Assembly: GCA_903911145.1 (NCBI GenBank)
Contig: CAIWCD010000018.1
Coordinates: 124,001 to 188,000, forward strand
Source: an uncultured delta proteobacterium
GTDB lineage: Bacteria > Myxococcota > Myxococcia > Myxococcales > 40CM-4-68-19
DNA length: 64,000 nucleotides
Reading direction: 5' to 3'
Shown here piece by piece: positions 1 through 7,761 of the stretch. The translations under genes were made by a program, and so were the position numbers. Position 1 is the first letter of the stretch. Every line of letters begins with the position of its first letter. The notes under the pieces are model-generated. The model saw only the letters and a list, made by a program, of their open reading frames with translations, did not search any database and had not been told where the DNA came from.

Positions 1-255
1 GCGTTCGAGTTGGTCATCGATGGTCTTGCTGGCGAGCTGCCTGCGCCTCTTGCGAAACTCATCGCGGCCGCGCAGGGAGCGGCCCGGCGCACCGATCGCA
101 GCTGGCTCCTCACGTTCGTCAACGGGGCCGATGCGCAGGAGGCCGTGCGCCTCGCGCTTTCGCACGGCGGCGCGCTGGTGTCGTTCACGCCGCATCGGAA
201 CACGCTCGAGGAGCTGTTCGTCTCGCGTGCACGAAGCACCGCGGTCACCTCGTGA
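1..255 (+). CDS. ABC transporter ATP-binding protein, C-terminal fragment (cut by window edge)
   Basis: The reading frame is open from the first base, so the gene begins upstream of the window. The last residues, HRNTLEELFV, match the usual C-terminal tail of drug/lipid-export type ABC ATPases, in which a Pro- or His-led stretch is followed by (S/T)LEE(L/I/V)FV. No Walker motif is inside the visible part, so the assignment rests on this tail alone. Its TGA overlaps the GTG start of the prepilin peptidase (GTGA), which indicates translational coupling to the downstream operon. The substrate cannot be told. Confidence 0.5.
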   Translation, partial: AFELVIDGLAGELPAPLAKLIAAAQGAARRTDRSWLLTFVNGADAQEAVRLALSHGGALVSFTPHRNTLEELFVSRARSTAVTS

Positions 256-1289
256 TCGAACTCGTCTTCGCTGCTGCGCCTGGCCTCTGGTTTGGATTTG
301 CCTTCGCGGTCGGTGCGGTGGTCGGCAGCTTCCTCAATGTCGTCATCGCCCGCGTTCCTGCGGGAGAGAGCGTCGTTCATCCGCGAAGCCGCTGCCCCCG
401 CTGCAAGCAGCCGATCGCCTGGTTCGACAATCTGCCGATCGTCTCGTGGCTCGCTCTGCGTGCGCGCTGCCGCCACTGCAAACTGCCGATCAGCATTCGC
501 TACCCGATCGTCGAGGCCTTGATGGGAGTGCTCGCGATCGCGATCGCGCGCGAGTTCGGGCCGACGCTTTCGGCCCTGGCGTTCTTTCTCGCCGCGAGCG
601 CGCTGGTCGCGCTGGCCTACATCGATCTCGATACCTGGCTGCTGCCGCACGAAATCACGCTGCCGCTTCTCGCGGTCGGCCTCCTCTCTCCCCTCTGGAA
701 TGGCGCGCTCGCGCTGCCGCTCACGGGCCTGATTCCCGGGTGGCCTTCGCTCGCGCTCGCGTTGATCTCCAGCGCCGGAGGTGCGCTCGCCGGTGGACTG
801 TTCCTCGCCGCGATCGCGTTCATGGGAGAGCGCCTGGGACGAGAGTGGATGGGCTGGGGCGATGTGTGGCTGCTCGCGGGAATCGGCGCCTGGCTTGGTC
901 TTCCGGCACTGCTGCCGGTGATGATGCTCGCGTCGGTGCAGGGCGCGCTGGTCGGCATTGTGCTGCTGCTGGCGGGACAGGCTCTCGGCGCGCGACCGGA
1001 TGCGACGCCACCCGCAACGGATCCGATGAACGATGCTCCAGCGCCGCAATCGCGCACGGCCGCGCCCAGTGCGGATGCGCGTGATGTCTCGCCCGCAGTT
1101 GCCGTTGCGCAGGACGAAGGCGAAGCGGCGAAAGGTGCCGTGGAACCAGAAGACGACGAGGAGTGGGTTCCTCCGCCGACCGCGGTTCCGTTTGGTCCCT
1201 TCCTCGTGCTCGGCGCGCTTGAGCAGTTGCTGCTTGGCGACCGCCTCTGGTCCGCCTGGATTTCTCTTCTGGCGAGACTGCTGCCGTGA
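252..1289 (+). CDS. pilD: Type IV prepilin peptidase / N-methyltransferase (A24 family)
   Basis: Integral inner-membrane aspartic protease that cleaves class III leader peptides of type IV pilins or pseudopilins and methylates the new N-terminus. The N-terminus has the family signature GSFLNVVIARVP, followed by the two-Cys-pair cytoplasmic domain (CPRCKQPI and CRHCKLPI). The first catalytic Asp lies in YIDLDTWLLP. The second lies in GWGDVWL, a variant of GxGDVKL. About 75 Ala/Pro/acidic residues are inserted before the last membrane helix, which is unusual. GTG start overlaps the preceding stop, and its own stop overlaps the histidine kinase start. No pilin gene is in the window. Confidence 0.9.
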   Translation: MIELVFAAAPGLWFGFAFAVGAVVGSFLNVVIARVPAGESVVHPRSRCPRCKQPIAWFDNLPIVSWLALRARCRHCKLPISIRYPIVEALMGVLAIAIAREFGPTLSALAFFLAASALVALAYIDLDTWLLPHEITLPLLAVGLLSPLWNGALALPLTGLIPGWPSLALALISSAGGALAGGLFLAAIAFMGERLGREWMGWGDVWLLAGIGAWLGLPALLPVMMLASVQGALVGIVLLLAGQALGARPDATPPATDPMNDAPAPQSRTAAPSADARDVSPAVAVAQDEGEAAKGAVEPEDDEEWVPPPTAVPFGPFLVLGALEQLLLGDRLWSAWISLLARLLP

Positions 1290-2680
1290 GCACACCGGCG
1301 AGCGGACTGCGCCTGCGCCTCTTCTCCGGCGTGCTCGGTGCGGGACTGCTCTCAGGCGCGCTGCTGGCGATCGCGCTGCTGCTCGACGTGCGCGATGTGC
1401 TCTACGCGCGGCGCCTCGCTGACGCGCGAGAATCGTTGCAGCAATCGTTGCATGACGCGCGCGCGCAGTGCGGCCCAGCGGTCGCTCAAGCGTGCCTTGA
1501 TGCGCTGCTTGCGCAGAGAAGTTCGCAGGGACTGCAGCGCAGCGAGAGCCCTTGTGTTGCGCCGATGCTTCGTGCGGGCGCGATGGCGACGCTCTGCGAG
1601 GCGCTTCCGGGCGGCGGCGGTCTTCGACTGACCATCCCGCTCGAGCCGGTGCGCGATCAGCTCCGTGCGCTCGATGAGCGGCTGCTCTTGTCTCTCGCGG
1701 CTTCGCTGGCGCTCTCGGTGCTGCTCTCGCTGGCGCTGCTGGAGCGCGGGGTTGTGCAGCGGTTGCGCGTCGCCATCTCAGCGCTCGAGAGCCTCGAGGC
1801 GCCGGGTGAGCACGCGCTCCTGCCGGAAGGCGGCGACGCGCTCGGGCGGCTCGGGGGGGCCGTGAATCGTTTCGGGAATCGTCTCACGGAGGAGCGCGCG
1901 CGGACGCAAGCGCAGATCGTCTCCTTGCAGCAGAGCAACCACGCGCTGGCCGATGAGCAGCGCGCGCTGCGCGAGACGCGGGCCGATCTCTCTCGCAGCG
2001 AGCAGCTTGCGAGCGTGGGGCGCCTCGCGGCGGGAGTTGCGCACGAAGTCGGCAATCCGATCAGCGCGGTGATCGCCTACGCCGCGCTGCTGCGAGAACG
2101 GCTCGCGCGCATCGGAGAAAATCCGAATGTGGCCGAGGCGCAGCAGTTTGCCGAGAGGATCGAGCGGGAAGCTGCGCGCGTCGATCGCATTCTTCGCGAC
2201 CTGCTTGATCTCGCCCGCCCGGCCGCGCCGCGACTGGAGCTGATCGACCTCCAAGGCTCTCTGGGCGCGGCCCGCGCGCTCGTCGAGCCGCAGCCGATGT
2301 TCCGCGATTGCGCGTTGCAGACCGAGCTGCCGAGCGCCCTTCCTCTCGTGCAGGGAGAGCCTCATTACGTCGTGCAGGTGCTGGTGAACCTCTTCACCAA
2401 TGCAGCCAAGGCCGGCGCACGAAAGATCCGCGTGCGCGCAACCATTGAGCCGGACGCCGTGTCGGTCGAGGTGAGCGATGACGGCAGCGGCATCGCTCAC
2501 GAGTTGCTCCCTCGTCTCTTCGAGCCGTTCGTGACGGGCTCGGCCGCCGGGCAGGGCACGGGTCTCGGACTTGCGCTCTCGCACGCGACCATGCAGCGGA
2601 TCGGCGGCTCGATCACGGCCCGCGCGGGCGCGCCGCAGGGGACAGTGATGGTGCTGCGCTTTCATCGCGGTGCCGCGTGA
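1286..2680 (+). CDS. Membrane sensor histidine kinase (NtrB-like core)
   Basis: Sensor kinase of 464 aa. A first membrane helix (about residues 10-32) and a second (about 130-155) flank a periplasmic domain of about 95 residues containing several Cys. A HAMP-like and coiled stretch follows. The HisKA phospho-acceptor is His253 in VAHEVGNPISAV. The HATPase_c domain shows NLFTNAAKAG, DDGSGI and GTGLGLALS. The kinase core is of the NtrB/AtoS type that usually partners sigma-54 response regulators, but no regulator is adjacent. It overlaps both neighbours by 4 nt, so it is co-translated with the prepilin peptidase and the GT-C protein. The signal is unknown. Confidence 0.88.
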   Translation: MSTPASGLRLRLFSGVLGAGLLSGALLAIALLLDVRDVLYARRLADARESLQQSLHDARAQCGPAVAQACLDALLAQRSSQGLQRSESPCVAPMLRAGAMATLCEALPGGGGLRLTIPLEPVRDQLRALDERLLLSLAASLALSVLLSLALLERGVVQRLRVAISALESLEAPGEHALLPEGGDALGRLGGAVNRFGNRLTEERARTQAQIVSLQQSNHALADEQRALRETRADLSRSEQLASVGRLAAGVAHEVGNPISAVIAYAALLRERLARIGENPNVAEAQQFAERIEREAARVDRILRDLLDLARPAAPRLELIDLQGSLGAARALVEPQPMFRDCALQTELPSALPLVQGEPHYVVQVLVNLFTNAAKAGARKIRVRATIEPDAVSVEVSDDGSGIAHELLPRLFEPFVTGSAAGQGTGLGLALSHATMQRIGGSITARAGAPQGTVMVLRFHRGAA

Positions 2681-4143
2681 GCGATTCACTTCCGCGCCGC
2701 ACGCCAGGTCGCACCGCGATCACGTTGCTCGTGCTCCTGCCTCAGCTCTGGATCTTTCAAGGCGGAGGGTGGAACCAGAACAGTCGCTTCGCGCTCGCGC
2801 GTGCGCTGGTCGTGCGCGGGAGCGTGCGCATCGATCCCGATGCGGAGTGCACCGGCGACAAGGCAGAGCGCGACGGGCACGTCTATTCCGACAAGGCCCC
2901 GGGGATCTCCTTCGCGGCGGCGGCGGCCCTCGCGCTGGTGGGGCCGGCGGCGCTCGCGTGCGGGCTCGACGACGAGCAGGCCACCTGGTGGCGAGCGGTT
3001 CCGTATCTCGTCACGCTGCTGGCAGTCTCGCTCCCGATCGCGCTCAGCGCTGGCCTGCTCTACGCAGAGCTGTTCGTGCTCTTCGGTGCAGTCGCCGCGG
3101 CGCTGGCCATCGCGATCATCTTTCTCGCCTCGCCCATTCTCGGTTACGCGGGGCTGCTCTACGGACACGCGGTGGCGGGCTGCCTTCTCTCGACGGCGTG
3201 GGTGCTGCTGCGTCGGGGCGCGGATGGCCGCACTGCTGCGAATCGCGCGGTCGCGCTCGCCGGCCTCTGCGCAGGCTGCGCGATCGTCGTCGAGTATCCC
3301 GCCGCATTGGGAGCGGTCGCGCTCGCGCTCTACGCCGCGTCGTTCCAGACGTTGCGCCGTGCGTTTGCATCTTCTCTTCTCGGCGCGCTGGCGCCGCTCA
3401 CACTCCTCGCGCTCTACCAGTGGAGCGCTTTCGGAAGTCCGCTCTCGCCCGGTTACGCGCACCTCGCGCCGAACGGCTTCACAGGAATGTCGAGCGGCCT
3501 CTTCGGCGTGCACGCGCCTCGCCTGCTTGCGCTCTGGCAGCTGACGTTTGGTGTTCATCGCGGACTCTTTCGCTTCTCGCCGGCGCTGTTGCTCGCACTT
3601 CCTGGCTGCGCGTTGCTGTGGCGTTCACACCAGACTGCAACGTCTCGCGGAGAGAGTCGCGCGCACCCGCTGCGTGCCGACGCGCTGCTTTCGCTCGGTC
3701 TCTTCGCGGCATTTCTGGCTCTCAACGCTGGCTACGTCTACTGGGACGGGCACGCATCGTTTGGCCCGCGCCACGCGCTGCCGGGAATCATTCTGCTCGC
3801 CATCCCGCTCGCGGCCGCGGCGCAGCGTTGGCCGCGCCTGGCACTGCTGCTGCTTGTTCCTTCGCTGCTTGTCTGCGGATTGGCGTGGGCGACCCATCCC
3901 GAGGCCGCGCCGCTCGACTGGGACCCGATTCGCGACAACTGGCTTGCGATCTGGAATCGCGGACAGATCGGCGCGAGTGTCAATTGGTTCAACAGCAAGG
4001 AGACGCTCGACTATCGCAGCGGCTTCACTCTGCCGCTGCTGTTCGGTCTCGACGGGAAGGCCGCGCTGCTGCCGCTTCTTCCGGTGTTCGCAGCCCTCGT
4101 CTGGTGGTGGCGGCGAGACGTTCGCGCGGGAGAGCCGCAGTGA
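2677..4143 (+). CDS. Polytopic membrane protein, GT-C glycosyltransferase-like
   Basis: A 488-aa protein with about 10-12 hydrophobic helices. The N-terminal region, with WNQNSRFALARALV followed by GDKAERDGHVYSDKAPG, resembles a bacterial family related to GT-C (dolichyl-phosphate-mannose type) transferases, whose first extracytoplasmic loop carries acidic residues. The long second half alternates helices and short loops and ends with a loop containing DWDPIRDNW. GTG start overlaps the kinase stop (GTGA) and its stop overlaps the next GT-C gene, so the two probably act in the same envelope glycan or lipid modification. Donor and acceptor cannot be read from the sequence. Confidence 0.7.
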   Translation: MSDSLPRRTPGRTAITLLVLLPQLWIFQGGGWNQNSRFALARALVVRGSVRIDPDAECTGDKAERDGHVYSDKAPGISFAAAAALALVGPAALACGLDDEQATWWRAVPYLVTLLAVSLPIALSAGLLYAELFVLFGAVAAALAIAIIFLASPILGYAGLLYGHAVAGCLLSTAWVLLRRGADGRTAANRAVALAGLCAGCAIVVEYPAALGAVALALYAASFQTLRRAFASSLLGALAPLTLLALYQWSAFGSPLSPGYAHLAPNGFTGMSSGLFGVHAPRLLALWQLTFGVHRGLFRFSPALLLALPGCALLWRSHQTATSRGESRAHPLRADALLSLGLFAAFLALNAGYVYWDGHASFGPRHALPGIILLAIPLAAAAQRWPRLALLLLVPSLLVCGLAWATHPEAAPLDWDPIRDNWLAIWNRGQIGASVNWFNSKETLDYRSGFTLPLLFGLDGKAALLPLLPVFAALVWWWRRDVRAGEPQ

Positions 4144-5429
4144 GTGCAAGCGAATCGCGCAAGGCCGCTCCGGAAGAGGACGAGCGCGATCGGGCTGCCA
4201 CGGGATCGACCGCGCGACGTGACGTTCTCGTCGGTGGGTTGCTCGCGATCGCCGGTGCGCTGCTGCACGCGCTCTGCGTTCCCGATTCGCTGCGCGAGCG
4301 CAGCGACCTCGCGCACTACCTCGAGTCCGCGGCCCGCTGGGCTCTCGATGACGCGGCTCCCTACCGCGAGATCCCGTTCGAGTATCCTCCCGCTGCACTG
4401 CTCTTTCTGCGACTGCCCGTCGCGCTGGTTTCGTCGGGGTTGCTCCATTTCGAATCGGCGCTCGCGCTCGTCCTCGCCCCGTTCGACGCGCTCGCGCTCT
4501 TCTCTGCGTTCTGGATCGCGCGGTTGAGCTCGATGCAGCGCGAGCAGTCTGGGCACGGGCTTGCGCACGAATCGAACTCGCGCGCGTTGCTCCCTGAGGT
4601 CGCGACATTCGCGTTCGCGTGGTGCGCGCTCCTCCTGTGCGGGTCGGTGCTCTTCACCCGATTCGACCTCGCGCCCGCTGCGCTGCTCGCGCTCTCGGTG
4701 GCGCTGCTGGCGACGTCTGCGGATTTGGCGAACATCGGCGGAGCCGCTCTGGGCGCGGCTGCGGCGCTCAAGCTCTATCCGTTCTGGGCAGCTCCCGCGC
4801 TCTGCGTTCCACTCGTGCGTGCGCATCGGCTCGGCCGCCCGGTCGCCTCCGGCCTCGTCGCTGCGCTCCTGCTCTCTCTGCCCGCGATGCTCCCTGCGGG
4901 CGCGTCTGCATTCTCGTTTCTCGGCTACCACGCCTCGCGCGGTGTGCAGATGCAGAGCCTGTGGGGCTCTCTCTGGATGGTTCTTGGCCAGCAGGGTCTC
5001 GCCCACGTGGAGCTCGCGCATCGCTTTGGCGCGGAGGAGGTCACGAGCGCGCCGGCCGCGCTGGGCTTGATCGGGACGCTCCTGCCGATCGCATGGATGC
5101 TTCTCTGTGCACGCGTCGCGACGCGCACGCAGGTCCATCTCGCAGCCTTGTGCGCCCTCTGCGGATTCGTCGCGTTCGGCAAGATCGGCTCGCCCCAGTT
5201 CTCCATCGTGCTCGCGCCGCTCGCTGCTGCGGCTCTCTTCGACGCGCCTCTTGCTGCGCTCTGCGTGCTCGGATCGATCGCTCTTGGCGCGTGGCAGTTT
5301 CCCTTCCATCACCAGGAACTCGTGCAGAACCAGGGCCCCTGGGCGGCGGTGGGCCTTGTGCGAATGCTCCTTGTTGCGAGCGCGGCAATTTCATTGGCAC
5401 TCAAACGATCGCCATCGAGGCCGCGCTGA
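4140..5429 (+). CDS. Glycosyltransferase family 87-like membrane protein (DUF2029 type)
   Basis: A 429-aa polytopic protein. The GTG start at 4140 overlaps the preceding TGA and was chosen for coupling; the frame is open much further upstream but there it only shadows the previous gene. After one helix it has the GT87/DUF2029 hallmarks: an Asp/His-containing loop (SDLAHYLESAARW) and YREIPFEYPPAALLF, the tyrosine-proline loop of polyprenyl-phosphate-mannose-dependent transferases. Later features are FTRFDLAPAALLAL and LKLYPFW. It probably transfers a sugar on the periplasmic face. The last residues (SLALKRS) are encoded by a half copy of the dispersed palindromic repeat, so the C-terminus may be a late acquisition. 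Confidence 0.75.
   Translation: MSASESRKAAPEEDERDRAATGSTARRDVLVGGLLAIAGALLHALCVPDSLRERSDLAHYLESAARWALDDAAPYREIPFEYPPAALLFLRLPVALVSSGLLHFESALALVLAPFDALALFSAFWIARLSSMQREQSGHGLAHESNSRALLPEVATFAFAWCALLLCGSVLFTRFDLAPAALLALSVALLATSADLANIGGAALGAAAALKLYPFWAAPALCVPLVRAHRLGRPVASGLVAALLLSLPAMLPAGASAFSFLGYHASRGVQMQSLWGSLWMVLGQQGLAHVELAHRFGAEEVTSAPAALGLIGTLLPIAWMLLCARVATRTQVHLAALCALCGFVAFGKIGSPQFSIVLAPLAAAALFDAPLAALCVLGSIALGAWQFPFHHQELVQNQGPWAAVGLVRMLLVASAAISLALKRSPSRPR
5393..5410. repeat. Dispersed palindromic repeat, single-arm copy
   Basis: ATTGGCACTCAAACGATC is identical over 18 nt to the reverse complement of 43264-43281, one arm of a full copy of the dispersed repeat. It lies inside the last codons of the GT87-like gene and is AT-rich compared with its surroundings. 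Confidence 0.7.
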
Positions 5430-5563
5430 ATTCCTCCGCGGCGAATCGACCGCCGGTCGCGTCAAACGCGCATCGTGCACGCCACCTGTGATATGCGCCG
5501 CCGCTCCATACTTCGGAAGCACCCACGTCAACGCAGCACCACGCAGAGCGAAGAAGCGTCCAA

Positions 5564-7660
5564 ATGAACGACACCCCCGAGTCCAAGAATCTCTCGAACG
5601 ACGAGCACACGGCCGCAACCGAGGGCCAGACGAACAACGCCGCCCTGCGCCCCAAGAAGGGCGGGACGCCGTCCTTCGAGGAGATCATGGCTGCCGTCGA
5701 CGCGCCCGCGGTGACGCCTGCGCCTCGTGCGCAGCAGAAGCCCGCGCACAAGCCGCAGCCTGCCTCGCCGCCCTCGTTCGAGGAGATCATGGCGAGTGCG
5801 ACGCAGCCTCCGGCGGCGCAGCCCAGGAGCGAGGATCGTGAGCGCAAGGGTCCACGTGCGCCGCGCAAGGATGATCGCAAGTGGCCGGTGGTGGTGCGCA
5901 AGATCACGCTGCCCAAGCCGGGCGACGCGCCGCGCACGGAAGCAAAAAGCGCGGAGGCGGCGCACGACGCGAGTGCACAGCCGGGTACGGCAGCCGAAGG
6001 CGGGGAAGGGCGCAGCCAGCCGCAGCGCGAGCACCGTCCGCGCGACGAGCGGCACCAGGAGCGCAAGCAGGAGAAGCGTGAGCCGCGCGCACCGCAGCCG
6101 CTCGCCGAGTCGATGTTCGCGCAGCCTGGCGCCGATGAAGGCGGAGATTTCGCGGCGCTCTTTGCGTCCGCGGGAAGCGGGAAGCGGCAGCGTCTGAGCG
6201 CGGGCGCGAAGGTGACGGGAAAGATCGCCCACCTCGGCGCCGAAGTGGCGCTCCTCGATCTCGGCGGCAAGGGCGAAGGCATCATCGATCTGCGCGAACT
6301 GCGCGACGACAAGGGCGAGCTGACGGCGCACCTCGGCGATTCGATCGATGGCTTCGTGCTCTCCGCACAGGATGGCAACGTCGTCGTCACGCGCAGCGTT
6401 CCCAAGGGCGCGGGGCGGGAGGCTCTGCAAGCCGCGTTCGCCGCAGGCTTGCCCGTCGAGGGTGTCGTCGCCGCGCTCAACAAAGGCGGCCTCGAGATCG
6501 ATCTCGGAGGCCAGCGCGCGTTCTGCCCGACCTCGCAGATCGACATCCGCTTCGTCGACGATCCGTCGGTCTTCGTCGGCCAGAAGCTCAAGTTCCGCGT
6601 CATGGAGATGCGCGGCGGCAACGCGGTTCTCTCTCGCCGCGCCGTGCTCGAAGAGGAGCGCAAGGGCAAGGCCGAGGAGCTGCGCGCAAGCCTCCACGTC
6701 GGCGCGAATCTCTCCGGTGTGATCACGTCGGTTCGCGACTTCGGCGCGTTCGTCGATCTCGGCGGGCTCGAAGGTCTCGTGCATGTCAGCGAGCTCTCAC
6801 ACGCGCGCGTCGCGCATGCGCAGGAGGCCGTGAAGGTCGGCCAGAACGTGCGCGTGCAGGTGCTGCGCATCGAGCAGACCAAAGAGAAGGACGGCAAGCA
6901 CGTCGAGAAGATCGCGCTCTCGCTCAAGGCTCTCGAGCAGGATCCGTGGGACGCGCACCGTGCGTCACTCTCCGAGGGGCAGAAGCTGCAAGGCAAGATC
7001 GCGCGCCTGCAGCCGTTCGGCGCCTTCGTCGAACTCTTCCCTGGCGTCGATGGACTCGTGCACGTCAGCGCGCTCTCCGACCGTCACGTCACGCACCCGC
7101 GCGACGTGGTGAAGGAGGGCGAGACGATCTGGGTGCAGGTCGAATCGATCGACGACTCTGCGAGGCGTGTCGCGCTCCGGCGCATCACCGACGAGGAGGC
7201 CGCGCAGGAAGGTCCCGTGGCTCCGCGTGCGCGCGAAGGCCATGGGCGCGGCCCGCATGAATCCGGCGCGCAGGGCAAGGAGGCTCGCGAGGCGAAGCCT
7301 GCGGCGCCGCGTGCGCGTCCGGGCGATGTGGTCGAGGCGACTGTCGAGCGCTGTGAAGCGTTCGGCGTTTTCGTGACGTGGGCGAGCGGCGCGCTGCGCG
7401 GGCTCATTCCCAACGCTGAGCTCGGCACTCCGCGCGGCTCGGACAACAAGAAGACCAATCCTCCGGGCAGCACGTTCAAGGCCCAGATTCTCGACATCGA
7501 CGAGCGCGGCCGTTACCGCCTGAGCAAGACCAGCGCGGAAGCGGCGCTCGATCGGGCCGAGTATCAGGAGTACCAGAGCAAGATGAAGAAGGCCGCCGGC
7601 AAGGGCTTCGGCACGCTCGGCGATCTGCTCCGCGCCAAGCTCGCGCAGAAGGACGAGTAG
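5564..7660 (+). CDS. S1 RNA-binding domain protein (ribosomal protein S1-like)
   Basis: A 698-aa protein. The first ~205 residues are charged, low-complexity and probably disordered, and contain two near-identical short motifs PSFEEIMA (residues 36-43 and 70-77). Five S1/OB-fold repeats follow at about 209-275, 280-355, 378-455, 465-545 and 583-670. The third and fourth are the most canonical (FGAFVDLGGLEGLVHVSELS; FGAFVELFPGVDGLVHVSAL). S1 proteins bind single-stranded RNA and help mRNA load on the 30S subunit. The number and order of repeats fit a divergent bS1 or a myxobacterial S1 paralogue, and I cannot tell which. It stands alone, with 134 nt upstream and a perfect palindrome downstream. 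Confidence 0.85.
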   Translation: MNDTPESKNLSNDEHTAATEGQTNNAALRPKKGGTPSFEEIMAAVDAPAVTPAPRAQQKPAHKPQPASPPSFEEIMASATQPPAAQPRSEDRERKGPRAPRKDDRKWPVVVRKITLPKPGDAPRTEAKSAEAAHDASAQPGTAAEGGEGRSQPQREHRPRDERHQERKQEKREPRAPQPLAESMFAQPGADEGGDFAALFASAGSGKRQRLSAGAKVTGKIAHLGAEVALLDLGGKGEGIIDLRELRDDKGELTAHLGDSIDGFVLSAQDGNVVVTRSVPKGAGREALQAAFAAGLPVEGVVAALNKGGLEIDLGGQRAFCPTSQIDIRFVDDPSVFVGQKLKFRVMEMRGGNAVLSRRAVLEEERKGKAEELRASLHVGANLSGVITSVRDFGAFVDLGGLEGLVHVSELSHARVAHAQEAVKVGQNVRVQVLRIEQTKEKDGKHVEKIALSLKALEQDPWDAHRASLSEGQKLQGKIARLQPFGAFVELFPGVDGLVHVSALSDRHVTHPRDVVKEGETIWVQVESIDDSARRVALRRITDEEAAQEGPVAPRAREGHGRGPHESGAQGKEAREAKPAAPRARPGDVVEATVERCEAFGVFVTWASGALRGLIPNAELGTPRGSDNKKTNPPGSTFKAQILDIDERGRYRLSKTSAEAALDRAEYQEYQSKMKKAAGKGFGTLGDLLRAKLAQKDE

Positions 7661-7670
7661 GTGCCCGCGA

Positions 7671-7709
7671 GAATGGTTTGTGTACCAATCATCGGTACAC
7701 AAACCATTC
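7671..7709. repeat. Perfect palindrome: dispersed repeat copy between convergent genes
   Basis: GAATGGTTTGTGTACC and its exact reverse complement GGTACACAAACCATTC flank a 7-nt centre (AATCATC). It is the most symmetric copy of the dispersed repeat. It lies 10 nt after the S1-like stop and 52 nt before the stop of the convergent TonB receptor gene, where a 16-bp RNA hairpin could end transcription in both directions. There is no T-tract. Confidence 0.85.
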
Positions 7710-7761
7710 TGCCGCTTCTGCGGAGGGCCGCGCCGCCCACCACGCGGAAGCGTGCGTCAGT

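Noticed and set aside
2670-4139. Upstream extension of the GT87-like frame to a 919-codon protein
   Set aside because: The extra part is Arg-rich shadow of the preceding GT-C gene; GTG at 4140 overlapping the stop is a better start.
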